This document shows positions 42,072 through 49,709 of a stretch of 64,000 bases of DNA, one piece after another. The position numbers were made by a program, and so were the translations under genes. The stretch is taken from positions 372,001 to 436,000 of the forward strand of contig NZ_JAHXYI010000004.1 of assembly GCF_019970045.1 (NCBI RefSeq), read 5' to 3'. The stretch's first letter is position 1, and each line of letters begins with the position of its first letter. Source of the DNA: Chryseobacterium sp. GVT01B (GTDB taxonomy: Bacteria > Bacteroidota > Bacteroidia > Flavobacteriales > Weeksellaceae). The notes under the pieces are model-generated. The model was not told the DNA's origin and did no database searches. It saw nothing but the letters and a program-made list of their open reading frames with translations.

Positions 42072-42236
42072 GTTAAGGCTGGGAGCTGGGAGAAGGAGGA
42101 TGGAAGTTATTTTGATTGCTAAGATATACTTTTCTCTTTTTAATAAAAGTTATCTCAAAGATTTCAATCAAATAGCTTCAGATGTTACACGTCATCCAGA
42201 AACTTTCTTCTCCCAGCTTCCCTCTTCCAGCCTTAT
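42072..42236. repeat. Long imperfect palindrome downstream of tyrS
   Basis: The left arm (42072-42137) has AAGGCTGGGAGCTGGGAGAA, then GGATG and GAAGTTATTTTGATTG. The right arm (42149-42236), inverted, has AAGGCTGG, GCTGGGAGAAG, GGATG and GAAGCTATTTGATTG. The core AGATATACTTTT/AAAAGTTATCT is also paired. Together this folds into one long bulged stem. The right arm overlaps the tyrS stop codon by a few bases. Confidence 0.65.
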
Positions 42237-43432
42237 ATTAACTCAAAAAAGCCTCTTCTCCCGATCTTTATTTTAGTTTGAGGGATCAGTTCCATTTCTT
42301 CATTAGCATCTGTTATTTTATTGTTATTGACCTGAATTCCTCCATTCTCAATTAACCTTCGGACTGCCGATTTACTTAGCTCATTTTTAAGCTGATGGCA
42401 AAGTTCCACAAGAGATACCTTGTTTTGAATACTCTTCAAATTATGTATAAAAACAGACTCATACACTTTCTCTTCAAAATTTTTATTCTGAAACTGATTG
42501 ATAAAGAATTGTTCCGCATTTTCTGCTGAAGCATTATCATGGTATTGGCTGATGATATTTTTAGCAATGAGCTTTTTAATATTCATAGGATTTTCGCCTT
42601 CCGTTATTCTCGAAACAAGAGTCTTTTTTTCTTCCACCGAAAAATCCGTAGTCAGGTTGATAAATTCCTCTATCAATGCATCGGGAATAGACATTGTCTT
42701 TCCAAACATTTCATTAGGCTCGTCTGTCAGCCCAATAATATTGTTCAGTGACTTACTCATTTTTTCCTTTCCGTCAAGACCCTTGAGCAGAGGCATACAC
42801 ATAACGATCTGTGCAGACATTCCATGTACCTCCTGAAGCTGCCTTCCCATTGTACAGTTGAAAAGCTGATCTGTGCCACCCATTTCGATGTCGCACTCAA
42901 TTTTTACAGAATCAAAGCCCTGAAGAATTGGGTATACCAGTTCATGCATGGCAATAGGAGTATTTTCCGCAAATCTTTTATTAAAATCATTACGGTGCAT
43001 CAGTTGGGCAACAGTAACTTTTGACAGCAATTGAATAACCTCTGAAAAGTCAAGCGCATCCAGCCAGTCAGAATTGAAAAGAATCTTTGTCTTCTGAACA
43101 TCAATTACTTTGGAAAGTTGATTGATATAAGTCTGGGCATTATGCTGTACATCTTCAGCACTTAAAGGTTTTCGGGCTTTATTTTTCCCTGTAGGATCAC
43201 CAATTCTTGCTGTAAAGCTTCCTACCACGATAATGATCTGATGTCCCAGATCCTGAAATTGTTTCAGTTTTTTCAGTACTACCGCATGCCCCAGATGCAG
43301 ATCCGGTGCAGTAGGGTCAAATCCCAGTTTGATGGATAGTTTTCTGTTTTCCTTTTGGGCTTGTGTAAGTTTTTCTTCCAAACCGTTTTCAGGAAGGATA
43401 ATAGCCACATTTTCTTGTAGTAAATGAATCAT
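42233..43432 (-). CDS. tyrS: Tyrosyl-tRNA synthetase
   Basis: A class I synthetase with the HIGH motif as H46-L-G-H49 and KMSKS at 224-228. The tyrosine-recognition region HELVYPILQGFDSVKIECDIEMGGTDQLFN (about 163-192) identifies it as TyrRS. The C-terminal 70 residues form an S4 RNA-binding domain (KSAVRRLIENGGIQVNN). The opening FDPTAPDLHLGHAVVL is the TyrZ-like type. Upstream on the same strand lies a tyrosine-rich leader ORF and a terminator-like hairpin. Confidence 0.95.
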   Translation of the reverse strand: MIHLLQENVAIILPENGLEEKLTQAQKENRKLSIKLGFDPTAPDLHLGHAVVLKKLKQFQDLGHQIIIVVGSFTARIGDPTGKNKARKPLSAEDVQHNAQTYINQLSKVIDVQKTKILFNSDWLDALDFSEVIQLLSKVTVAQLMHRNDFNKRFAENTPIAMHELVYPILQGFDSVKIECDIEMGGTDQLFNCTMGRQLQEVHGMSAQIVMCMPLLKGLDGKEKMSKSLNNIIGLTDEPNEMFGKTMSIPDALIEEFINLTTDFSVEEKKTLVSRITEGENPMNIKKLIAKNIISQYHDNASAENAEQFFINQFQNKNFEEKVYESVFIHNLKSIQNKVSLVELCHQLKNELSKSAVRRLIENGGIQVNNNKITDANEEMELIPQTKIKIGRRGFFELI

Positions 43433-43445
43433 GTTGAATAGTTTT

Positions 43446-43547
43446 AAAAATGAAAAGCCCGGACAGGTACTGTCCGGGCTCTATAATATTTTAGATTATT
43501 TTATTGAATTACAGATATAGAAAGTCTTCCCGAACGATAGCTCGGAA
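43446..43547 (-). promoter_or_regulatory. Transcription attenuator of tyrS
   Basis: Four leftward RNA segments: 1 TTCCGAGC (43547-43540), 2 GTTCGGGAA (43535-43527), 3 AGCCCGGACAG (43480-43470), 4 CTGTCCGGGCT (43466-43456) followed by TTTCATTTTT. Segments 1 and 2 pair (one bulge), 2 and 3 pair as GTTCGGG/CCCGGAC (one G-U pair), and 3 and 4 form an 11-bp perfect terminator stem with loop TAC. The tyrosine codons of the leader ORF lie at 43554-43549 and 43539-43537, over segment 1. Confidence 0.65.
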
Positions 43548-43599
43548 CGTAATATTCACTGAAGAATGGAAGACGTAGTATACTGTTTAAATGTTTCAT
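43501..43599 (-). CDS. Tyrosine-rich leader peptide of tyrS (32 aa)
   Basis: A short ORF from the ATG at 43599 to the TAA at 43501, 68 bases before tyrS. It begins MKHLNSILRLPFF and continues with SEYYVPSYRSG, giving three Tyr codons at positions 16, 17 and 21. The Tyr cluster sits directly before and over segment 1 of the attenuator fold. No further role in a stable protein is expected. The start has no strong ribosome-binding site, as is normal in Bacteroidota. Confidence 0.6.
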   Translation of the reverse strand: MKHLNSILRLPFFSEYYVPSYRSGRLSISVIQ

Positions 43600-43765
43600 G
43601 ATGTTGTAAATGTACAGAATTTCTGCGGATCCAATATTTAAACCATTAAGACGTATTGCAGGGTTATAACAAGATTTGTTTTAAAAAAAACTTAACCATC
43701 CATCTATCTTAATGGCTTAAAATAATGGTTCAAAACAATTTTACTTGCGATTTTTGAAGCTAATT

Positions 43766-43897
43766 TCATGCCATAAATCCCTTAAAAGTAAAATACAGGA
43801 TAAAGATGTAAAAACTGTATTTTATTATTTTCTTTGTCAGCTTATAAGTGTTGATTAATAAAGGATTAACGGTTTGTTTATCAGTATTTGTTTTCAT
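43766..43897 (-). CDS. Possible small membrane protein, 43 aa
   Basis: An ORF 10 bases after the flavodoxin-fold oxidoreductase stop. It begins MKTNTDKQTVNPLLINTY, and the last 20 residues (KIIKYSFYIFILYFTFKGFM) form one hydrophobic segment. The gene-like spacing favours it; the short length and AT-rich composition make chance possible. Confidence 0.35.
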   Translation of the reverse strand: MKTNTDKQTVNPLLINTYKLTKKIIKYSFYIFILYFTFKGFMA

Positions 43898-43907
43898 GAA
43901 TTGTTAT

Positions 43908-44498
43908 TTAATAATTAAGGACATGTTCAGAATATAAGTTTTTAATCTGATCCTTCCAGATTTCAATATCTTCGGAAGTTGCTTTATCTGCCTTATCAAA
44001 AAATAAATGTTGAATAATTTCCAGTCCGGAGTAGATGAAAATTCCATTATCCGAGGTTAAAGTGAGAGCTTTATCCATTCCGGTTTGTTCATATTCTTCA
44101 TGAGATTTTCCGTGGGTATTGATAATGACGGCTTTTTTACCCGTCAGAAGTCCTTTTTGTATACCATGGTCATAGCGGTAAGCAAATCCGTAACTAAACA
44201 CCCGGTCTATATAACCTTTCATCATCGCAGGAAGACCTGTCCACCAGATAGGATAAATAAAAGTAATCTGTTCTGCCCAGAAAATATAATCCTGTTCAAC
44301 TTGTATATCATCAGCTACTTTTCCCATGCGCTGCCCCTGCATATCAGCCAAAGAAAGTACAGGATCAAAACCTGTCGCATAAAGATCTCTCACTACAATT
44401 TCCTGATTACTGGATTCAAGTGTTTCAATAACGGTGTTTAAAAGTTGATGATTTAAACTGTTCTCATTCGGATGGGCGTAAATTATTAAATGTCTCAT
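43908..44498 (-). CDS. NAD(P)H-dependent flavodoxin-fold oxidoreductase
   Basis: A 196-aa protein of the NQO/KefF/MdaB family. It has the FMN/FAD-binding start HLIIYAHPNENSLNHQLL, the conserved FIYPIWWTGLPAMMKGYIDRVFSYGFAY (about 80-107) and THGKSHEEY. Such enzymes reduce quinones or activate redox-stress pumps. An AraC regulator lies 75 bases upstream, transcribed in the same direction, so it may control this gene. Confidence 0.9.
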   Translation of the reverse strand: MRHLIIYAHPNENSLNHQLLNTVIETLESSNQEIVVRDLYATGFDPVLSLADMQGQRMGKVADDIQVEQDYIFWAEQITFIYPIWWTGLPAMMKGYIDRVFSYGFAYRYDHGIQKGLLTGKKAVIINTHGKSHEEYEQTGMDKALTLTSDNGIFIYSGLEIIQHLFFDKADKATSEDIEIWKDQIKNLYSEHVLNY

Positions 44499-44573
44499 TG
44501 CTTTTTTTGTTAAGATTAATGAGACAAAAGTAGCGTGATGTACTGTGCGAAAATTGTAAGAAAACGAAACGGA

Positions 44574-45392
44574 CTATTTCGATTTTGGATTACAGATCTC
44601 TTGCTGAAATTTTAAATACTGAGCTGGCGAAATGTTCATAAAATGGTTGAAATCATGAATAAGCTGGCTTTGATCATAATAACCACATTCATCAATAATG
44701 GTAAACCATTTCACTTTATTCTGCTTAGCGATTTCCTCTTCAATGACTTTTACAGCTTTTAAAAAACGGTTATAGCGGTTAAGTTCTTTTAAAGAATATC
44801 CAAATTGCTCTTTCTGCTTGCGCTGAATATTTCTTTCCGTCTGCTGAGTCTGTTCTGCAATTACTTTGACCGGATTTAAAAGATCATTTTCAAAACTGCT
44901 CAAAAGCTTACTGGTAGTGTCCTGATGCTGAAGATAAGGTCGGCAAAATTCAAGGATGTGATTTACTTGTTCTTGTGTTGAAGCTAAATTTTTCAACTGA
45001 TGCCACAAATCTGTAAAACAATTTTCTTCCAGCAGTTCGTCAGGATGTCTTACCGACTGTTCAATGGGTACTTTTCCAAAAAATCTGAAGAAAGCATCAT
45101 CTTTAAAATTGGCTACCAGAATAGAACAACCTGCAGGAAGCGTATATTCAAAAGATTGCCTCACCGGACCAAATACCATACATTTATCAACACCAATGAT
45201 CGTCTTTTCCCGGGTAGACATTGTAGCACTTTCTCCAAAACAGAATAACAGAATTGTCTGATACGTGGGCAAAAGAGTTTTGGTAACAGATAGATCAGAA
45301 GTATTTTCAGCAAAATAAAAATGAGTAAATACATTTTCAAATTCCAGAGGAACTGAAATTCTAAACTCATTGTATTGCAGTGGTAATTCCAT
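44574..45392 (-). CDS. AraC family transcriptional regulator
   Basis: A 272-aa regulator. The first about 170 residues are the DUF6597-like ligand/dimerisation part (FGPVRQSFEYTLPAGCSILVANF). The C-terminal part has the AraC helix-turn-helix pair: NPVKVIAEQTQQTERNIQRKQKEQFGYSLKELNRYNRF and the second HTH with ECGYYDQSQLIHDFNHFMNISPAQYLKFQ. It lies 75 bases upstream of the oxidoreductase gene and is probably its regulator. Confidence 0.9.
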   Translation of the reverse strand: MELPLQYNEFRISVPLEFENVFTHFYFAENTSDLSVTKTLLPTYQTILLFCFGESATMSTREKTIIGVDKCMVFGPVRQSFEYTLPAGCSILVANFKDDAFFRFFGKVPIEQSVRHPDELLEENCFTDLWHQLKNLASTQEQVNHILEFCRPYLQHQDTTSKLLSSFENDLLNPVKVIAEQTQQTERNIQRKQKEQFGYSLKELNRYNRFLKAVKVIEEEIAKQNKVKWFTIIDECGYYDQSQLIHDFNHFMNISPAQYLKFQQEICNPKSK

Positions 45393-45402
45393 AATTCAGA
45401 AA

Positions 45403-45897
45403 TCAACAAATGTTTTTTGTCATTTTATAATTGGTAAGGGCAATTTCCTTTACATAAACAGTCTGCTCTTCAATCAAATGAAAACCCATCTTTTCAAAAA
45501 ATGGTCTGGCGGTTTTGCTCACATCTGCTGTAATTTGTTTCGTATCATGCTTCAGAGCTTCCTTTTCAATTTCATGGTAAAGCATCACTGCTATCCCTTT
45601 TTTCTGATGATCTTTGTGTACAAAAAGAAGGTCAATATAGTTTCCTTTATCAAGAGTACAGAATCCTATGATCTGATTTCTATTTTCAGCAACTAAAACA
45701 TACTGTCTGCTGATCACATTTATCCATCTTTTCTCGTTTTCTGCACCGGATTTCCATGCTTCAAGTTGGTGGGGATTGTAGTCTTTTTTGCATACCTCAT
45801 CTATTGTGGATGTGAAAAGCTCCAGCATTTCCGGAAGATCTTTCCTGAGCCCTTTTCTGATGGTGATACTGTGACTATTGGATGTATTGCTGCTCAT
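45403..45897 (-). CDS. GNAT family N-acetyltransferase
   Basis: A 164-aa GNAT protein with IDLLFVHKDHQKKGIAVMLYHEIEKEA (about 90-116) holding the acetyl-CoA loop HQKKGIA. The RPFFEKMGFHLIEEQTVYV end is typical. Its start overlaps the last 23 bases of the tetR gene in another frame, so the two are translationally coupled. The target is unknown. Confidence 0.88.
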   Translation of the reverse strand: MSSNTSNSHSITIRKGLRKDLPEMLELFTSTIDEVCKKDYNPHQLEAWKSGAENEKRWINVISRQYVLVAENRNQIIGFCTLDKGNYIDLLFVHKDHQKKGIAVMLYHEIEKEALKHDTKQITADVSKTARPFFEKMGFHLIEEQTVYVKEIALTNYKMTKNIC

Positions 45898-46495
45898 AAA
45901 GTTTTTGCTGTTCTTTATTAAGAAGTGGATAGAAAAGATTCATCTGCAGAAGCGTATAATGCTGTATTGCTTCTTGGGGACTGAGTTTTAAGATAAGCCT
46001 GTTGTGAGTAAGCCAGTTATCTGCAATAATGAATATCTGTTCAGTAAGACAATCTACGATAAAATGAGGAACATCTTTCTGAAAAATATTACTCTTTTGA
46101 AGATCTGAAAAGATGAGCTGAAATTCCTCTTTTCTGCTGAAATTGATCCCTTCATATCTGGATTCTATTTCAGGAATCTGGTTGAGTATATCTATAAAAT
46201 TAATAAATATAAAACGGTAAAAATAAAAGATTTCACAGGTAGAATAAGTAAACTGATAAAGATCTTCCAGGCTTTTATTCTCCAGCTTTTTCATTTGGTT
46301 CAGTAGTTCATCCATTTTCAGGGTAAGCTCTGAGAAAAGAATTTTAATAATGTCTTCCGAGTGCCTGAAATGATAATGCAGATTGCCCGCACTGATGTTA
46401 AGTTCAGCCGCAATATGCCTTGTGGTGATATTGTTATACCCCTTGTCATTAAATAATTCCAGCGCTTTAGACAGAATTTTATCCTTGGTCTTCAT
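45875..46495 (-). CDS. TetR/AcrR family transcriptional regulator
   Basis: A 206-aa regulator. The N-terminal HTH is DKILSKALELFNDKGYNNITTRHIAAELNISAGNLHYHFRHSEDIIKILF (about 4-53), with the LHYHF recognition helix of TetR proteins. The ligand domain is aromatic-rich (EIFYFYRFIFINFIDIL). It is divergent from a small membrane gene at 46595, and a 24-bp palindrome lies between them, which is the likely operator. Confidence 0.92.
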   Translation of the reverse strand: MKTKDKILSKALELFNDKGYNNITTRHIAAELNISAGNLHYHFRHSEDIIKILFSELTLKMDELLNQMKKLENKSLEDLYQFTYSTCEIFYFYRFIFINFIDILNQIPEIESRYEGINFSRKEEFQLIFSDLQKSNIFQKDVPHFIVDCLTEQIFIIADNWLTHNRLILKLSPQEAIQHYTLLQMNLFYPLLNKEQQKLYEQQYIQ

Positions 46496-46540
46496 AGCTC
46501 AAAGATAAGAATATAAGAGTGGATATAAATCATATTTTTA

Positions 46541-46564
46541 AAATTAGAACAATTGTTCTAATTT
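46541..46564. promoter_or_regulatory. 24-bp perfect palindrome, probable TetR operator
   Basis: The core TTAGAACAATTGTTCTAA extends to AAATTAGAACAA and its complement, 24 bp with no mismatch, and touches the rightward promoter box at 46567. It lies between the divergent tetR and the small membrane gene. Confidence 0.65.
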
Positions 46565-46566
46565 GA

Positions 46567-46574
46567 TATATTTG
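46567..46574 (+). promoter_or_regulatory. -7 promoter element TATATTTG
   Basis: TAnnTTTG box two bases after the palindrome and 20 bases before the start at 46595, so a bound repressor would cover its -33 side. Confidence 0.6.
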
Positions 46575-46594
46575 CAGTAATAAATTATAAGGCA

Positions 46595-46729
46595 ATGGAA
46601 GGCAAACCAAAATTTGATTACGAATCAGCAGATAAAAATGAAAATGAAAGTAAAAGAGACCCTCAGGAAGTTATATCCAAAATACTGCAGGTGATTCTTG
46701 GGATAATAATGGCAGTGCTCCACATGTGA
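46595..46729 (+). CDS. Small single-helix membrane protein, 44 aa
   Basis: A short ORF from ATG at 46595 to TGA at 46727-46729. The N-terminal half is charged (MEGKPKFDYESADKNENESK) and the C-terminal half is one hydrophobic helix (ILQVILGIIMAVLHM). Its stop overlaps the next ATG at 46729 (TGATG), so translation is coupled. It follows a promoter and the TetR operator. No homologue was recognised. Confidence 0.6.
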   Translation: MEGKPKFDYESADKNENESKRDPQEVISKILQVILGIIMAVLHM

Positions 46730-47109
46730 TGAAAAGAAGAATTTCATATTGGTTTCTGCTGGGACTGGCAGCTTGGGGGACTATTGCTGTACTGAGACGA
46801 AACGGAATTTATATTCCCGTTATCAATGATTATTTTACAGACGGTATTACTGTTCCTATGTATTGTTATCTCATAGAATATATAATGAATTCAATCCTGG
46901 GGTATCCATGGAAACCGGATCTGAGATTTATACTGACTTCAGTGTTCTATCTGTCTTTTTTGTTTGAAGTGCTTTGCCCGAAACTATCTGTCCGGTTTAC
47001 CGGAGATGTTTTTGATGTACTTGCTTATTTTACCGGAGGACTGGTATACTACTTTTTTTCAGTGAAGAATTTGGCTATAAATAAAAAAGCCAACAGATCT
47101 ACATCGTAA
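46729..47109 (+). CDS. Small multi-pass membrane protein (VanZ/DUF2809-like)
   Basis: A 126-aa protein with about four hydrophobic segments and a conserved Asp region FTGDVFDVLAYFTGG (about 91-105) reminiscent of VanZ and DUF2809 proteins. Similar Bacteroidota proteins are often labelled magnesium citrate secondary transporter, a label I would not rely on. I use the ATG at 46729, overlapping the stop of the small gene, rather than a GTG one codon upstream. It is likely repressed by the divergent TetR. Confidence 0.75.
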   Translation: MKRRISYWFLLGLAAWGTIAVLRRNGIYIPVINDYFTDGITVPMYCYLIEYIMNSILGYPWKPDLRFILTSVFYLSFLFEVLCPKLSVRFTGDVFDVLAYFTGGLVYYFFSVKNLAINKKANRSTS

Positions 47110-47288
47110 AGGAGACTGCTGGCTGTGGTATAGTTTTTATCCTGGTTCAATTATTATTATAATCTCAGTTGTACTTTTTTATCAGCAGTGTTCTTTCGAT
47201 TATGTATACAAGACAATCATTGAGTCCGGAATGTTACATGAGAAGGCGAATATTTTTTTAACTGATAAATTTTGAAGCTTTCTTTTGG

Positions 47289-47296
47289 TAGCTTTG
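47289..47296 (+). promoter_or_regulatory. -7 promoter element TAGCTTTG
   Basis: TAnnTTTG box 25 bases before the Crp/Fnr start. The rest of the 212-base gap showed nothing clear. Confidence 0.55.
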
Positions 47297-47321
47297 CAAA
47301 AGACTTAAAATATTCACTTCG

Positions 47322-47897
47322 ATGCACGACAAGCTTTTACAATATATCCGGTCAGCTCATGATTTTACCTGTGAAGAAACAGAAGCTGTCAAACAATATT
47401 TTGAGCCGGTTATGTTTTCAAAAAATACTGTGATAGAAGAAGCAGGAAAGGTTCCTTATTATCTTTACTATATTATTTCAGGCTATCTCAGGCTTTTTTA
47501 CAATGACCAGAATGGTAATGAAATTACTACTCATGTCAATTGTCCACCCGGATTTTTCACTTCTTATTCAGATTTTATCAATGGTACTGTTTCTGAAAAT
47601 AATGTGGAATGCATCACAGATGCTGAACTTTTGAGAATTTCAAAACAAAACCTGGATTATCTGACTGCTAAGAGTCAGGCAATGAAAGATTTCAGTATTT
47701 CGGTTTTTCAACAATCAATTGCTTATAATGAGAACCGTTCCAGAGAATTATCTGTTTTGAATGCCGAACAGCGTTACCTGAAACTCATGCAAGACTATCC
47801 GGAAATTATTCAGAATGTTCCCATCCAGCACATTGCTTCGTTTTTAGGGATGAAACCCGAAAGTCTGAGCAGAATCCGGAGAAAAATAATTAACTAA
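47322..47897 (+). CDS. Crp/Fnr family transcriptional regulator
   Basis: A 191-aa regulator with a cyclic-nucleotide-binding-type beta barrel (about 15-115, VIEEAGKVPYYLYYIISGYLRLFYNDQNGNEITTHVN) and a C-terminal winged helix (IQHIASFLGMKPESLSRIRRKI). It lacks Fnr iron-sulphur cysteines. The dehydrogenase gene begins 59 bases downstream, and is the likely target. Confidence 0.9.
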   Translation: MHDKLLQYIRSAHDFTCEETEAVKQYFEPVMFSKNTVIEEAGKVPYYLYYIISGYLRLFYNDQNGNEITTHVNCPPGFFTSYSDFINGTVSENNVECITDAELLRISKQNLDYLTAKSQAMKDFSISVFQQSIAYNENRSRELSVLNAEQRYLKLMQDYPEIIQNVPIQHIASFLGMKPESLSRIRRKIIN

Positions 47898-47956
47898 CAA
47901 AAGTCAAGTGGTTCCGGTTCTGGGAAGATGAACTTTGCAGCATTAAAATCAATGCA

Positions 47957-48976
47957 ATGACAAAGAATCATTTAAGTCTTGTTTCCGGAGCAAATGGACA
48001 TCTGGGAAATAATTTAGTCCGATTTTTACTGAAACAGGGATTGCCGGTGCGCGCGGCAGTAAGAAATATACATAATAGAAAACCTTTTGAAGGACTGAAT
48101 TGTGAGCTGGTGCAGGCTGATATTACGGATAAGGCTTCTTTTGTAAAAGCCCTTCAGGGTGTTGAAACTTTTTATGCAGTAGGTGCTGCTTTTAAATTAT
48201 GGGCAAAAGATCCCAAAAGAGAAATCTATGATGTGAATATCGCGGGAACCAGAAACACCATCGAAGCAGCAGCAGAAGCTGGTGTGAAGAAAATAATCTA
48301 TGTAAGTTCTGTTGCTGCACTGGATTATACTACATTACCTGCGAAAGAAAGTAACGGCTATAATCCGGACCGGAGAGATATGTATTATAATTCTAAGAAT
48401 GATGGTGAAAAACTGGCTTTTGATCTGGCCGAAAAATTGGGAATAGAGCTGGTTTCTGTGATGCCTTCTGCGATGATAGGCAGTGAAGCGTTTTCTCCGT
48501 TGAATGTTTCCTTCGGAGTATTGAAACTTATCCTGAACAAGAAAATTCCGGTAGATACCAAAATTACTTTGAACTGGATAGATGTGAAAGATGTGGCCGA
48601 AGGATGTTATCTCGCAGCTGAAAAAGGCCGTTCTGGGGAACGTTATATTTTGGCCAATGAAAAATGTTTGACGATTACAGATACCACCATTTTAGCCAGC
48701 GAACTTTATCCTGAATTGAAACTGGAGATTCCCCGTTCAGTGCCTAAAGGAATCCTATTCAGTATTGCTGCCATTATGGAATTTACCGCAAAGCTCAGTG
48801 GCAAAGCTCCTGTACTCACAAGAAAAGATATTGCCATGTTTTCCGGATTACAGCAGGATTTTGATATTTCCAAATCAAGAAATGAACTTGGTTTTAATCC
48901 CAAAAGTCCTGAACAGATAGTGAAGGAAGCATTAGATTATCTGATGAAAAACCCTGGAATTTTAAAAGAGGCATAA
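47957..48976 (+). CDS. NAD(P)-dependent extended SDR (dihydroflavonol reductase-like)
   Basis: A 339-aa Rossmann protein. The cofactor motif is VSGANGHLGNNLVRFLL (about 8-24) and the catalytic Y-x3-K is in MYYNSKNDGEK (about 142-152), with the SSVAAL segment just before. The resemblance to dihydroflavonol-4-reductase or cinnamoyl-CoA reductase is only at the fold level. It is downstream of a Crp/Fnr regulator and convergent with the 48991 gene. Confidence 0.9.
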   Translation: MTKNHLSLVSGANGHLGNNLVRFLLKQGLPVRAAVRNIHNRKPFEGLNCELVQADITDKASFVKALQGVETFYAVGAAFKLWAKDPKREIYDVNIAGTRNTIEAAAEAGVKKIIYVSSVAALDYTTLPAKESNGYNPDRRDMYYNSKNDGEKLAFDLAEKLGIELVSVMPSAMIGSEAFSPLNVSFGVLKLILNKKIPVDTKITLNWIDVKDVAEGCYLAAEKGRSGERYILANEKCLTITDTTILASELYPELKLEIPRSVPKGILFSIAAIMEFTAKLSGKAPVLTRKDIAMFSGLQQDFDISKSRNELGFNPKSPEQIVKEALDYLMKNPGILKEA

Positions 48977-48990
48977 AAATGTCTCTTTAT

Positions 48991-49614
48991 TTATTCCTGT
49001 TCAAGTTTGATAATAGGTCCTTTGTAAAACTTAGTCAGATCATACAGATCAGCAAAATGATGTTGAAGCTCCGGAATGATTTTTCCGTCAAATTCTTTTG
49101 AAGCACATTGGTTTTCTGCCAAAACGTATAAAGATTGATTGTCCGGCTTCAGATACTCACAAAGTATATTATCGTGATGCTGGTCTCTGTTGATAATTTC
49201 TGTGAGAAATATTCCATAGATCAGGAATTGATTGAAGTTTTTGGAGTCTACAATATAATTCATGTCCTGTTTCAGGAGCTTTTCATAGTCTGAAAGAATC
49301 TGAAGAAAGTTTTCGGCATGAACGGTTGTCGGTATTTCATAAAAAAGATCAATACCATTGATGAAAAGCTGTGTTTTTGCTTCCTCATGATCTGAAGAAT
49401 ACACTTTACTAAACCATTGAAAAATAAGGAGGAGTTCCTCCTGAGTAAGTTCTTCAACAGAATCCTTTACCTTGTTTTTGATGTTTTCAAGCGTGTCTTT
49501 TGCATCAGATGGCAGGAATTGTAGAATATTTTCCTCTTCACGGTCGAGCTTATTGTACAAATTAATTTTGGCAATAGTAGGGTTGGTTTTGATGAAATAA
49601 AGTTCTTCCGCCAT
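48991..49614 (-). CDS. Hypothetical protein, 207 aa
   Basis: A mostly helical, acidic soluble protein with no signal peptide. No motif was recognised; an isolated HH at about 146-147 and an HH near 184 are the only ligand-like residues. It is convergent with the SDR gene, 14 bases apart, and its right flank (49615-49709) holds no gene. Confidence 0.7.
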   Translation of the reverse strand: MAEELYFIKTNPTIAKINLYNKLDREEENILQFLPSDAKDTLENIKNKVKDSVEELTQEELLLIFQWFSKVYSSDHEEAKTQLFINGIDLFYEIPTTVHAENFLQILSDYEKLLKQDMNYIVDSKNFNQFLIYGIFLTEIINRDQHHDNILCEYLKPDNQSLYVLAENQCASKEFDGKIIPELQHHFADLYDLTKFYKGPIIKLEQE

Positions 49615-49709
49615 AGGTATTTACCAAATAATCTTTAAAAATGGTTATTGAAAGATACAAAATATGCTTCAATTTTATTTAAAAAAATAATATGTAGCGA
49701 ATGGTATAA

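Noticed and set aside
43446..43480. Hairpin before tyrS as a simple terminator of the upstream oxidoreductase
   Set aside because: It lies over 400 bases from that gene's stop, directly before tyrS, and its 5' arm can pair with leader segment 2. An ordinary terminator does not explain the Tyr codons.
43433..43640. T-box riboswitch for tyrS
   Set aside because: No T-box consensus or specifier loop is seen, and T-boxes are mainly Firmicute elements.
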